A stretch of 64,000 bases of DNA, from positions 1 through 64,000 of the forward strand of contig NZ_JANQBD010000002.1 of NCBI RefSeq assembly GCF_024722015.1, written 5' to 3'. The DNA comes from Paenibacillus radicis (ex Xue et al. 2023) (GTDB lineage: Bacteria; Bacillota; Bacilli; Paenibacillales; NBRC-103111). Below the pieces are notes generated by a model, which saw only the letters and a list, made by a program, of their open reading frames with translations, made no database searches and was not told where the DNA came from. A program made the position numbers and the translations under genes. Of this stretch, positions 27,763 to 35,357 are shown in pieces. Numbering within the stretch: position 1 is the stretch's first letter; every line of letters begins with the position of its first letter.

Positions 27763-28200
27763 TTATTTTTTTTCAGTTTCCACAGTAAACCCCTGAATAT
27801 TTCCTAGATTTACAATTTCCTGTTTCGTCATTCCTTTAGTATCGAGAATTAATTCTCCTTTTACCTCATAGTAAGCAGCGGGGCTTAACAACAGGTTTAC
27901 GGGGAAGACGCTATTACCCGATATTACGTGCGAGTGAAGCGAGTCAGGCAGTTTCATTTTTACATCGTTAACATAGTTTTTTTCTGTACTATCATTCCAA
28001 ATAGTTGCCGTAAAAGACAGCTTTTGCTTATAAAGATTTGTTGTATTCTCATCCACTGCACCCATTGCACTATTCCAACTGCTAATGACAACACCCTTAT
28101 GCTGAATATCAGGTGACCATTTATGGTTTTGAAGCCACAATGCCCCGACAACTACTATCAGAAACACAATAATCGATCCAACATTTTTCTTATTAGGCAT
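27763..28200 (-). CDS. Membrane-anchored protein of unknown function
   Basis: A 145-residue protein with one N-terminal transmembrane helix (about 8-25) and an outward-facing domain of about 115 residues rich in beta strand. I do not recognise the family. The ATG at 28200 follows AGGAGGG at good spacing and lies within the end of the GNAT gene (8-nt overlap), so the two are co-translated. The fold could be an immunoglobulin-like or FxLYD-type secreted domain, but no motif proves that. Confidence 0.65.
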   Translation of the reverse strand: MPNKKNVGSIIVFLIVVVGALWLQNHKWSPDIQHKGVVISSWNSAMGAVDENTTNLYKQKLSFTATIWNDSTEKNYVNDVKMKLPDSLHSHVISGNSVFPVNLLLSPAAYYEVKGELILDTKGMTKQEIVNLGNIQGFTVETEKK

Positions 28201-28678
28201 AAATTGTCCCTCCTCTGTTGTTATTAATTTCATCTAACTGAAGAAGGTGGCTGTCATTTTCCGAATCGAGCTTAACCGAAAAACCTATAGAGAGATAAAA
28301 TACATCGGCAATAGGGTTATCGGTCCTTAATACAAGCATTTTATAGTTTTTTCTAGCTTCTGCAATAACTGAATCCATTAATGTTCGCCCAATCCCAAGT
28401 CGACGTACTCTTGGTGAGATATAAAGCCGACGAACACGACCAACTTCTTTGCTTTTAGCATAGGGATCTCGATTCAATCCACAAACTCCTACAATTTCGT
28501 TGTTCTGATAAGCAATAAAGAGTGCTTCCCCTTCTTTATCGAATTTATTTGCTCCAGTTTCATAGTCGTTTACTAACCGTTTGATATGACGAAATCCTTC
28601 ACTTGCACTTTCTTCAACCAACAGTATTAATTTATGGGTATCTAGATGATTAACTTTTTGGATAATAATTTCATTCAC
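28193..28678 (-). CDS. GNAT-family N-acetyltransferase
   Basis: A 161-residue acetyltransferase. The acetyl-CoA binding motif A is RRLYISPRVRRLGIGRTLM (about 83-101), and FYLSIGF is motif B. The substrate is unknown; it could be a small amine, antibiotic or protein N-terminus. It precedes and overlaps the small membrane-anchored protein gene. The upstream 524 nt holds a dispersed repeat and the DUF2716 remnant. Confidence 0.88.
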   Translation of the reverse strand: MNEIIIQKVNHLDTHKLILLVEESASEGFRHIKRLVNDYETGANKFDKEGEALFIAYQNNEIVGVCGLNRDPYAKSKEVGRVRRLYISPRVRRLGIGRTLMDSVIAEARKNYKMLVLRTDNPIADVFYLSIGFSVKLDSENDSHLLQLDEINNNRGGTIYA

Positions 28679-28735
28679 TTAAACCCATCTCCTCAAATTT
28701 TTTTCAAATTTGTTTCTGCAACTTTGCTGAATTAT

Positions 28736-28789
28736 CCTGCCCACTTTAATAAACAAAAAGAGAGCTGCCGCGAAGCAAGCCCCTCAACC
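28736..28789 (-). repeat. Dispersed hairpin repeat
   Basis: A CTGCCC box, then TTTAATAAACAAAAAG and the hairpin region AGAGCTGCCGCGAAGCAAGCCCCTCAAC. On the minus strand this is an imperfect stem followed by CTTTTTGTTTATT, just after the stop codon of the DUF2716 remnant (28784-28786). This matches the placement of the other copies at gene 3' ends. Confidence 0.65.
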
Positions 28790-29212
28790 ACGTAGCAACT
28801 CTTTGTGAAGCATAAGTGGATTATCATTTAACAAATAGTTAATTAGCTCTTCTCCGTAGATCGTCATTGTTTCTTCCCATGGGTGACCTATAATTCCCCA
28901 TGAAAAATCCCTTGCAAGAAAGAAGTGATAATCCCCGTCTGGATAAATTGAAATTATCTAATCGCCATTATCCACCCTCCATGGCACGTGTCTTGGAAAT
29001 TCCAGTCTTGCATCCACTAAATAACAGTCATGCTGCCAATCTAAAGCATAAAAAAGCTCCCCTCGTAGGGTGCATTTTTGAAACGCTATAACGGATTTTG
29101 CCTCGAAATCTCTGATGAGTTTTTCATCGTAACAGTTGGATATGTCATATTTGATGAACGGGCTGGGCGTGCTATACGACGGAAATATTTTGGTACTAGG
29201 CCCTATAATTTG
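28784..29212 (-). pseudogene. DUF2716-like gene remnant with internal stop
   Basis: Read on the minus strand in one frame, this stretch encodes SPFIKYDISNCYDEKLI, then FQKCTLRGELFYALDWQHD and finally IYPDGDYHFFLARDFSWG with GHPWEETMTIYGEEL. These are the recognisable core and C-terminus of DUF2716 proteins. A TAG at 28958-28960 interrupts the frame after FPRHVPWRVDNGD. No start codon is present: the 5' end is replaced by the 3' end of the DinB gene (10-nt overlap). The gene is therefore 5'-truncated and carries a nonsense codon. Confidence 0.75.
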
Positions 29213-29694
29213 GGTTTTATTGGTCCGGTAAGACTTTTATATCGTTCCCTTAATCTTAATTTAGCTATATACAAAATCTGCCCTACATGTTCAGAAAAAT
29301 GGGCCGCACATTGATGCAACATGTCTAAATTGGTTCTGTCAGAACCTCTCACCACTTGAATTGCATCGAGTTGTTCTTCAGTTATGCATTCGATTGTTGA
29401 AATGACAAAGTCAAAGCGCTCCTTGATGAGTTGCTGTAATTCCTCATTAGGTACTATAATTGCTCCCAACTCTTCGTCCCTACTACGACTTATTGTTCTA
29501 TGTAATATACCTTTCTCGATACGTTCCTTTATGTAACCATTAATGTGCATTATTAAGTTTGAAATGCTATTACTATAGTTGTTCGGTCGCCAGTTTACAT
29601 GTTCATCGTCAAGTTGTTCCAATACTTTTAGCATACTATCTTGAAGTTCTCTAAATTTTGCAATTAACCAGTTACGATTAAATTCATAATTCAT
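29203..29694 (-). CDS. DinB-superfamily protein
   Basis: A 163-residue four-helix protein of the DinB/YfiT-like superfamily (DUF1572-like). It shows WRPNNYSNSISNLIMHINGY near 35-54, with the first metal-ligand His, and HQCAAHFSEHVGQILYIAK near 127-145, with the paired His ligands. The family includes metal-dependent thiol or divalent-metal enzymes; many members are of unknown function and cluster with stress genes. The stop codon runs into the DUF2716 remnant, implying a past recombination at this point. Confidence 0.82.
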   Translation of the reverse strand: MNYEFNRNWLIAKFRELQDSMLKVLEQLDDEHVNWRPNNYSNSISNLIMHINGYIKERIEKGILHRTISRSRDEELGAIIVPNEELQQLIKERFDFVISTIECITEEQLDAIQVVRGSDRTNLDMLHQCAAHFSEHVGQILYIAKLRLRERYKSLTGPIKPKL

Positions 29695-29753
29695 GTGTAC
29701 TACACCCCTTCTAAATACGAACCTGCGTTCTGCATAAGAATACCATAAAAATC

Positions 29754-30119
29754 TTATTTACAATCCCAACTTTTGGTAACAGCATATGTGTACTTTGAAA
29801 AATTCTCATAAGTTACATGGCCATAATATACAGGTACCTTTAACATCTTTGTTATTAACTCCCCTTGCTCTTCAACATTTGAAGGTAAGTTTTTTAATAA
29901 CAATAATACAGGACATTCGTATTTTCCATGTTTCCAGTTATGTTCTCTTGAGATATTGAAATAACTACTTCCATTCAGATCTCTGGATACAGCTTCACAC
30001 CATTCCCATGTATCTTCATAGTCACTATAGTAGTCAGGTAAATATAAACTTATTTTCAGATCTTCAGTAATTTCAGGTAGTTCTTTTTCAATATAAAACC
30101 AGAATTTGTTTTGTTTCAC
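29754..30119 (-). CDS. Hypothetical protein
   Basis: A 121-residue protein of unknown family, rich in aromatic residues (FWFYIEKELPE, DTWEWCEAVSRDLNGSSYF, TYAVTKSWDCK). It looks like a small single-domain cytoplasmic protein with no signal peptide. The longer frame to 30242 is open, but a perfect AAAGGAGGA site is placed 6 nt before the GTG at 30119, so I choose that start. The 373 nt upstream to the SRPBCC gene holds only a dispersed repeat. It could belong to an immunity-protein-like group, with no proof. Confidence 0.65.
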   Translation of the reverse strand: MKQNKFWFYIEKELPEITEDLKISLYLPDYYSDYEDTWEWCEAVSRDLNGSSYFNISREHNWKHGKYECPVLLLLKNLPSNVEEQGELITKMLKVPVYYGHVTYENFSKYTYAVTKSWDCK

Positions 30120-30298
30120 TAAGTATCCTCCTTTGGAAATTTCGAAGTGAAATTGGTGTCTTTTTATTAAATTTTGATGCTGATAACGAGAGGGTATTTC
30201 TTGTTTACTCTTTGAGATGCCACCTTTATAGAATAAGTACATTCCCTATTTACAATACAGTACATTTGTTCGCATGTAAATATTTACCTATTTAATTA

Positions 30299-30360
30299 AG
30301 CTGCCCGTTACTTAAATAAAGAAAAGAGGAGCTGCACAGCTGCAGATCCTCAACTAAAGC
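30299..30360 (-). repeat. Dispersed hairpin repeat
   Basis: One of the best-preserved copies: a GCTGCCCGTTACTT box, then AATAAAGAAAA and a nearly perfect hairpin (arms 30326-30336 and 30341-30351, GAGGAGCTGCA ... TGCAGATCCTC) ending CAACTAAAGC. On the minus strand it is a stem followed by TTTTCTTTATTT, downstream of the SRPBCC gene. Confidence 0.75.
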
Positions 30361-30492
30361 AAAGCCCATTTCTTAGGCTATACAGGAATTTTTAACGTGA
30401 TGATAAGGTTGTAAAGATTGGGTTGATTACTTCGTTGTACTTACCCAATACTTCCAATATCAGTTGTCGCCCCATTCGTGTTTTCGATGGTT

Positions 30493-30921
30493 CTAAAACT
30501 TTCGTTTATGATACGGAATACCCTCCCCTTCTTCGCAATACTGTTTTAGACTATACAAAAAAATAGCCCAGTTATAATTACATATACGATAAAATGTGGA
30601 CACTTCCTTCCAATTCATCTGACGAAAAATGATTGAAGTTTTCCCGTTTTTTTCCTCCAAATCAAAAGAAATAGTCGTACCTATCCATTCTGGATCTGAA
30701 TCCACACACTGCCACAGGATCCTTTTATCAGTAACAAGCTCATCAACTCGCATCTTTGTTAAGCCTTTGCCGCCGAAAAAGAATTCATTTATACAACCGA
30801 TCTGATCATTGACTACTAGTTCATTTGTCCATACTTCTGAAAGTCCTTTTGCAGTGGTTAAAGCTTCATATACCGTTGAAGCCGGAACATTTACAGTCTG
30901 CATGTGCTCGATATTTGCCAT
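30493..30921 (-). CDS. SRPBCC (AHSA1-like) domain protein
   Basis: A 142-residue START/SRPBCC-fold protein. It has VNVPASTVYEALTTAKGLSEVW at the N-terminus, GTTISFDLEEKNGKTSIIFR in the middle strands, and a C-terminal helix ending SLKQYCEEGEGIPYH. These pockets bind hydrophobic ligands; AHSA1-like bacterial members have no agreed enzymatic role. The ATG at 30921 is preferred to 30930 because GGGAG is 9 nt upstream of the former and adjacent to the latter. It is monocistronic, between repeats. Confidence 0.82.
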   Translation of the reverse strand: MANIEHMQTVNVPASTVYEALTTAKGLSEVWTNELVVNDQIGCINEFFFGGKGLTKMRVDELVTDKRILWQCVDSDPEWIGTTISFDLEEKNGKTSIIFRQMNWKEVSTFYRICNYNWAIFLYSLKQYCEEGEGIPYHKRKF

Positions 30922-31080
30922 CGTGCTCATCTCCCTTTTTTTAAGGATTTATTTTTAATACATTAAGAATTTTCAAATCTTCTTTGATTTTATCATGCTA
31001 TAGTTGATGTGATTTCTTCTCGATTGCTATGTAGTTCTTGATAAATCTATTCCTTCGCGTAGCATAGAGATTATATATGT

Positions 31081-31545
31081 TTAATAGTCATTTAAAGCCG
31101 CTACCATATTTTCAGTATTTTGTGAGAAGCCATGTCTTTGATAAAAGTTAACGCTTTTATTACTTGGCCAAACAATAAGTAGCTCAAAATTTTCATCTTT
31201 TGCATTCAATTTTGCCATTTCAAGAATCTCTCCACAAATTCCTTTATTTCGATGCTCTGGAAGGGTATACACGTTTGTAACATATCCTAAAGGAGATATT
31301 TTTTTACCGGGTCGAGGAACTACATCCACTTGTTGAATAAAAACATGAGACAGTATTTCACCATCTCTTTCAGATAGCCAAATAGTCCACCGGGGGTCAT
31401 CTAATGCCGATTTTAAAAACTCTCCATATACTTCTAAAAATTCCTTATACACTTGAGGTTGCACATCCTCATGTTCTAAAGTAAATTGCCAACGCATGTT
31501 GATTAATTGTGGAATGTCATCAAGACGGGCTATACGTATATTCAC
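31081..31545 (-). CDS. GNAT-family N-acetyltransferase
   Basis: A 154-residue GNAT. Motif A, VTNVYTLPEHRNKGICGEIL (about 88-107), contains the Arg/Gln-x-x-Gly-x-Gly-like pyrophosphate loop, with Cys at one of the usual Gly/Ala positions. Motif B is NFYQRHGF. It starts with GTG at 31545 after GGGAGTGAG. Substrate unknown. A single gene in the accretion zone. Confidence 0.87.
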   Translation of the reverse strand: MNIRIARLDDIPQLINMRWQFTLEHEDVQPQVYKEFLEVYGEFLKSALDDPRWTIWLSERDGEILSHVFIQQVDVVPRPGKKISPLGYVTNVYTLPEHRNKGICGEILEMAKLNAKDENFELLIVWPSNKSVNFYQRHGFSQNTENMVAALNDY

Positions 31546-31680
31546 CTTCTCACTCCCTTAATCATTAAATCTGTTTATTAATACAAGAAATCTTTTCAGA
31601 ATCCTTTTATGTAAATTACATTCTACCCTTTAGGATAATGAAACTGCCGATTCTTTCAATTGCAGCCGTCTTGTAGCTAA

Positions 31681-32178
31681 TCAGCTGGCGTGTTCACTTA
31701 GCGAAATCACCCAACAAAGGCATGGTTTTTCTATTGAAACTCCTGCAGTACCATTAGTATTGTTAATTACACTTGAATAGTTATCCCAATTAAAATAAAA
31801 AGGCCCTATGTCAATTTTTTTATTGTCACGTTCTAATATAAAATCCTTCCAGATGATAATATCTTCTTCTTTGTCAATTTTGACTGAAATAAATCCACAT
31901 TCTTCATCTCCACACAAGGGACAAACTAAAATTAGATAACGGTAATACAAATATTCGTGTGGCTTTCTAAGCAGAAAGTAATCAATCATTAATCTTTGAT
32001 TTTCATTAGTACCCCAACCTAGGGCAGGGACCATATCATATTTTATTAGTCTTTTATATAACGAAATACCATCTATAATGATATCAGCGAATAAAGTATT
32101 TTTGTTTCCATCTTGATTTGGATCAAGTTCCTCATATCGACTTGAAAGTCTAGTATCTAAGCAATTTATTAGTTTCAT
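31681..32178 (-). CDS. Hypothetical protein with CxxC-like cysteine pair
   Basis: A 165-residue protein of unknown function. Its one distinctive element is CPLCGDEECG near residue 85, a likely zinc-binding or structural knuckle, set between an alpha/beta N-terminal half (FADIIIDGISLYKRL) and a strand-rich C-terminal half (GPFYFNWDNYSSVI). A second Cys pair, CLCW, lies near the C-terminus and may complete a metal site. The ATG at 32178 follows AAGGAGG; the upstream ATG at 32217 has none. I recall similar orphan proteins in other Bacillales but cannot name the family. Confidence 0.65.
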   Translation of the reverse strand: MKLINCLDTRLSSRYEELDPNQDGNKNTLFADIIIDGISLYKRLIKYDMVPALGWGTNENQRLMIDYFLLRKPHEYLYYRYLILVCPLCGDEECGFISVKIDKEEDIIIWKDFILERDNKKIDIGPFYFNWDNYSSVINNTNGTAGVSIEKPCLCWVISLSEHAS

Positions 32179-32298
32179 TTTACCTCCTTTCAGATGGTGA
32201 AGATTTACTACATGCAATCATATAGTCACCTCCAAAAAATAAACGTGAAAATGTGGAGGTTTGTTACCGAGTGAACTAAATATTGTTAAAATTATGGA

Positions 32299-32386
32299 TA
32301 ACTGCCCGTCCCTCACAACGCAGCTGCCGATCTTATGCCAGCAACCGCGTCTAAGTTGTTTGTTGAGCTTTAGTGTTCAGTCCCTC
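32299..32386. repeat. Dispersed repeat (long form)
   Basis: Begins AACTGCCCGTCCCTCACAACG, continues AGCTGCCGATCTTATGCC and ends with GTTGAGCTTTAGTGTT, which it shares with the copy at 27680-27755. It lies between the nucleotidyltransferase stop and the upstream hypothetical gene. Confidence 0.5.
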
Positions 32387-32394
32387 AGTTGATT

Positions 32395-32817
32395 CTATGA
32401 CTTCCAAGATTCTTTCATCCATCCACCTAAAGGCTCAAGTACATAAGTACAAACGATTTCCAATTCTGGACCTAATCCAGGTAAGTTAAGACATCTCTCA
32501 ACCAAATTTGCCATAGTGGTATCACGCGTTCTTAATTCTTCGAGTATATACTTCGTTTTTACTGCCCACCATTTATGCTGAAATTCTCGACCATTATAAA
32601 ATAGGCTCTGTCGTCCAAAATTTACAAACTCACCTATGTAGCAAAGATCAATGTCGCTATGATCGCTATCCTTTCCTGTTGCATATGAACCGCTAAGGAC
32701 AATGGTTTCCACACTAGCACGGGTTGATAAGTCCTGCTCTAAAAAAACTTTAATAATATCCATTATTTCGGACTCAGATTGAACCTGGAACCTCACCTCT
32801 TCAACACCTTTTCTCAC
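32395..32817 (-). CDS. Nucleotidyltransferase-fold protein, possibly 3'-truncated
   Basis: A 140-residue protein with the polymerase-beta-type nucleotidyltransferase signature GSYATGKDSDHSDIDL (about 43-58), carrying the two catalytic Asp residues of DxD. Related proteins (aminoglycoside adenylyltransferase-like or DUF4111-like) usually run on for 100 or more residues. Here the chain ends at GGWMKESWKS, directly beside the repeat at 32386, so the C-terminal substrate domain may be missing. The GTG at 32817 follows GAAGGGC. The methyltransferase gene upstream ends 33 nt before it, suggesting co-transcription. Confidence 0.75.
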   Translation of the reverse strand: MRKGVEEVRFQVQSESEIMDIIKVFLEQDLSTRASVETIVLSGSYATGKDSDHSDIDLCYIGEFVNFGRQSLFYNGREFQHKWWAVKTKYILEELRTRDTTMANLVERCLNLPGLGPELEIVCTYVLEPLGGWMKESWKS

Positions 32818-32850
32818 AACCTGCCCTTCAACGAAACTCGCAAACTGAAG

Positions 32851-33657
32851 CTACCTCGCCCTTCCGATCATTAAAGCATGATAGTTGACGATCATTAGGC
32901 CTCTTGGAGTGGTATACTGAAGAAATATTTCCTCAACCTGTTTCAGGCATTCCTGCCAGACAATTTTCTTTAATGTTTCCTTCTGGCCAAAACATTTCTT
33001 GATCAGGACATCCTCAGGTCTCGACAAATATTCAATCTCTTCATATATCTGTAATTCAATTTTTTCTAGATTGCTTTCGGACAGTTGGCGTTCAAACTTG
33101 GCTTTAATATCTTCTAGGTAACTGTCCGGAAATGGATAATATAATCCTGGAAAAAGGTTTCGAAGGCCACCGTCTGTTCCACAGTGATACAATCCCAGCA
33201 CTATGCCGCCGGGTTTAATAACCCTATGGCCTTCTTCAATTCCCTTGTGGAATAGCCACGGCCCCTTTTTCGTGTAAACGACGTCAAAAGAGTCGTCGGG
33301 AAACGGCAACCGTTTGTCGGCATCAACGACAAAAAATGTTACGGATTCGCCTGTTTCCTCTATTGCTGAGGCTATGTATTCCTCATTGATGTCAATCCCC
33401 ATGACTTCTTTTGCTTTGTGAGCAAACGTCTTAGTGAATTCACCGTGGCCGCAGCCAACGTCCAATACCCGTACGTTCTCCTTGAGGTAGGCCGCAATTT
33501 TATCCGCAAAAATTACTTCGGCTCGCGGTTCATCGAACACCGAGTTCCATGGATATTTGTACCTTCCGGTTTCAGAGGCCAAATTCGCGTGCCACTCAGC
33601 AGTCTGAGGCGGAATCCAATCAGGATGTTTCATTGGGTCGAATAATAATTTCGGCAT
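32851..33657 (-). CDS. SAM-dependent methyltransferase
   Basis: A 268-residue class I methyltransferase. Motif I is VLDVGCGHGEF (about 65-75), the acidic residue of motif II is in GIDINEEY, and motif IV is SFDVVYTKKGPW. The C-terminal region is typical of methyltransferase type 11 proteins. The substrate is not predictable. It is immediately upstream of, and probably co-transcribed with, the nucleotidyltransferase-like gene. Confidence 0.88.
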   Translation of the reverse strand: MPKLLFDPMKHPDWIPPQTAEWHANLASETGRYKYPWNSVFDEPRAEVIFADKIAAYLKENVRVLDVGCGHGEFTKTFAHKAKEVMGIDINEEYIASAIEETGESVTFFVVDADKRLPFPDDSFDVVYTKKGPWLFHKGIEEGHRVIKPGGIVLGLYHCGTDGGLRNLFPGLYYPFPDSYLEDIKAKFERQLSESNLEKIELQIYEEIEYLSRPEDVLIKKCFGQKETLKKIVWQECLKQVEEIFLQYTTPRGLMIVNYHALMIGRAR

Positions 33658-33751
33658 GTTAACAACCCTTTCCTAAAAAAATATCTATTACTAAGTATAC
33701 GGTATATACTGTAGGTCATGTAAGCAGTTTCATTTTGCATTATTCTATCCG

Positions 33752-33800
33752 TGGCTCCAATAAACAAAAAGAAGAGCTGCCACTAAGGCAGACTCCTCAA
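33752..33800 (-). repeat. Dispersed hairpin repeat acting as terminator
   Basis: GGCTCCAATAAACAAAAA followed by hairpin GAAGAGCTGCC-ACTAA-GGCAGACTCCTC and CAACTATATTAG. On the minus strand the stem is followed by TTTTTGTTTATT, 8 nt beyond the stop codon of the P-loop gene at 33806. Confidence 0.75.
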
Positions 33801-33805
33801 CTATA

Positions 33806-34354
33806 TTAGATTAATCCATTATTTTGCTCCAAGATAAAAGCTTCGGCTTGATCAACAAGTGATTTTATTTCCTCAACCGTATCCAGAATCAATTCTCCTT
33901 CGAGATACTCCGTCTTTAAATTCTTATAATATTCTTTGAGTTCGGATAAGCTAGTAATCAACTGATTAGGTAGAGGATTTACACTTCGTTCAGCTAGTCT
34001 CTCAGACCAAGTTGTCTCATTGCTACATGTACATAGGAATGTTTTTAATTCCCCGCCTCTTTCCTCAACCCAGGTCTTTAAACTCCGTACGCCATCAGTG
34101 TTATTCAACCCAAAATCAAGTATAATAGTGGCACCAGAATCAAGAACCGTTTGTAAGAAACGATACAGAAATTCGAAACATATTTTGTTTCTCAAATCAT
34201 GCTCGGGAACAAAACCAGCAACTGAATCGTAAATATCGTCCTTATGTAATACAGGTAGTTTGAGTCTTTTACCAAGCTCGTTTGACAAGGTTGATTTACC
34301 AGTCCCAGATTTACCCCTAAATAAGATGATTTTAGACATATTGTTATTTGACAT
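33806..34354 (-). CDS. P-loop small-molecule kinase-like ATPase
   Basis: A 182-residue protein with a Walker A motif GKSGTGKST (about 14-22) near the N-terminus and the layout of small kinases of the AAA_33/zeta/shikimate-kinase-like group. After the P-loop come a possible substrate Asp in HKDDIY, a Walker-B-like IILDFG, and a lid with ERLAERS. It probably phosphorylates a small molecule such as an antibiotic or nucleoside; which one is unknown. GGAG lies 7 nt before the ATG at 34354, which overlaps the end of the siderophore-binding-protein gene by 11 nt, so translation may be coupled. Confidence 0.78.
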   Translation of the reverse strand: MSNNNMSKIILFRGKSGTGKSTLSNELGKRLKLPVLHKDDIYDSVAGFVPEHDLRNKICFEFLYRFLQTVLDSGATIILDFGLNNTDGVRSLKTWVEERGGELKTFLCTCSNETTWSERLAERSVNPLPNQLITSLSELKEYYKNLKTEYLEGELILDTVEEIKSLVDQAEAFILEQNNGLI

Positions 34355-35357
34355 CGAAATACTCCATCAATTCATCCAGTAGCAAGTTGGCCGCTTTGTA
34401 CCCGCCGGCGGAGTTCCAAATACCTTCATCTACCTTAATCACTTTATTGGCTTTCGTTACGTTTAAGTTTTTAAATAACGGATCATTCAACCATTCTTTT
34501 ACCACCTTTGCTGCATCCGTCTTCCCTTTCGTTTCCGAAACGAAGTAGAACAGGACATCTCCATCCATTTTAGTGATACTTTCTTTATTCAAAATTTCAA
34601 TGAAAGAGTCCTTATCCTGCGACTCGGGACGTGCGATGCCCAGTTGGCTCAGCAGCACACCGGCAAATGTCTGTTTCTGGTAGATTCGCACTTGCGCCGC
34701 CGAGAAACGAACCAGCGAAACTTTCGTTGCCGCCTTGCTGCCGAGCTTAGATTTTACTTCGGCTACACGCTTGTCGAAAGCAGCCATAACTTTCTCGCCT
34801 TCCTCTTTCTTATTTACCGCCTCTGAGTACAGCTTGAAATTGACTTTCCAATCCCCAACCAAGTCAGCCGCGAACACCGTAGGAGCAATTTGCTTCAGTT
34901 GATCATAAACTTTCTCCTGCCTCACTTTGTTCCCGATAATCAAGTCCGGTTTCAAGGTGGCAATCAGTTCAAGATTAGGTTGCAATTCATCTCCGACGAC
35001 AGTTACATTCTGCATATCGTTCTTGATATGGTCGTACCATGGTTCGCCAATCCAGGACATAACGGCTCCCAACGGTTTAACACCGACTGCGAGCAGCGCT
35101 TCCGTCCCCTCATTGGTCAAGATAACGACTCGGGATGGCGTACCCTTGATCGTCGTTTCGCCCATCGCGTGTTTAATGACTCGCGGGGCATCGGCTTCCT
35201 TATTCGCAGAGGATGGAGATACATTAACGGTCGGGATCGGTGTCACTCCATTCGTCATTGTCGGCGTTGCCGTTGACCCTGATGAACAAGCGCTCAGCAA
35301 TAATGTGAAACAGATGGCGACCATCGCAGTCATCCAGGCTCTTGACTTCTTATACAT
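34344..35357 (-). CDS. Iron-siderophore ABC transporter binding lipoprotein (internal start)
   Basis: A 337-residue FeuA-like (PF01497) binding protein encoded in the same frame as, and inside, the longer AraC open frame. MYKKSRAWMTAMVAIC begins a lipoprotein signal that ends at LLSAC. The mature part has the class III binding-protein pattern of two lobes joined by a long helix (KKEEGEKVMAAFDKRVAEVK), including PSRVVILTNEGTEALLAVG and LKPDLIIGN. GGAAGAGGGAG precedes the ATG. It would capture ferric siderophore for an ABC permease not encoded in this window. Fur control is indicated by the overlapping operator at 35382-35410. Confidence 0.85.
   Translation of the reverse strand: MYKKSRAWMTAMVAICFTLLLSACSSGSTATPTMTNGVTPIPTVNVSPSSANKEADAPRVIKHAMGETTIKGTPSRVVILTNEGTEALLAVGVKPLGAVMSWIGEPWYDHIKNDMQNVTVVGDELQPNLELIATLKPDLIIGNKVRQEKVYDQLKQIAPTVFAADLVGDWKVNFKLYSEAVNKKEEGEKVMAAFDKRVAEVKSKLGSKAATKVSLVRFSAAQVRIYQKQTFAGVLLSQLGIARPESQDKDSFIEILNKESITKMDGDVLFYFVSETKGKTDAAKVVKEWLNDPLFKNLNVTKANKVIKVDEGIWNSAGGYKAANLLLDELMEYFDVK

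Noticed and set aside
32299..32386. Integron attC-site interpretation of the long repeat
   Set aside because: TTGAGCTTTAGTGTT resembles part of the Vibrio repeat, but paired RYYYAAC/GTTRRRY boxes are not convincingly present and no integrase is seen; kept only as a hypothesis under the repeat-family finding.
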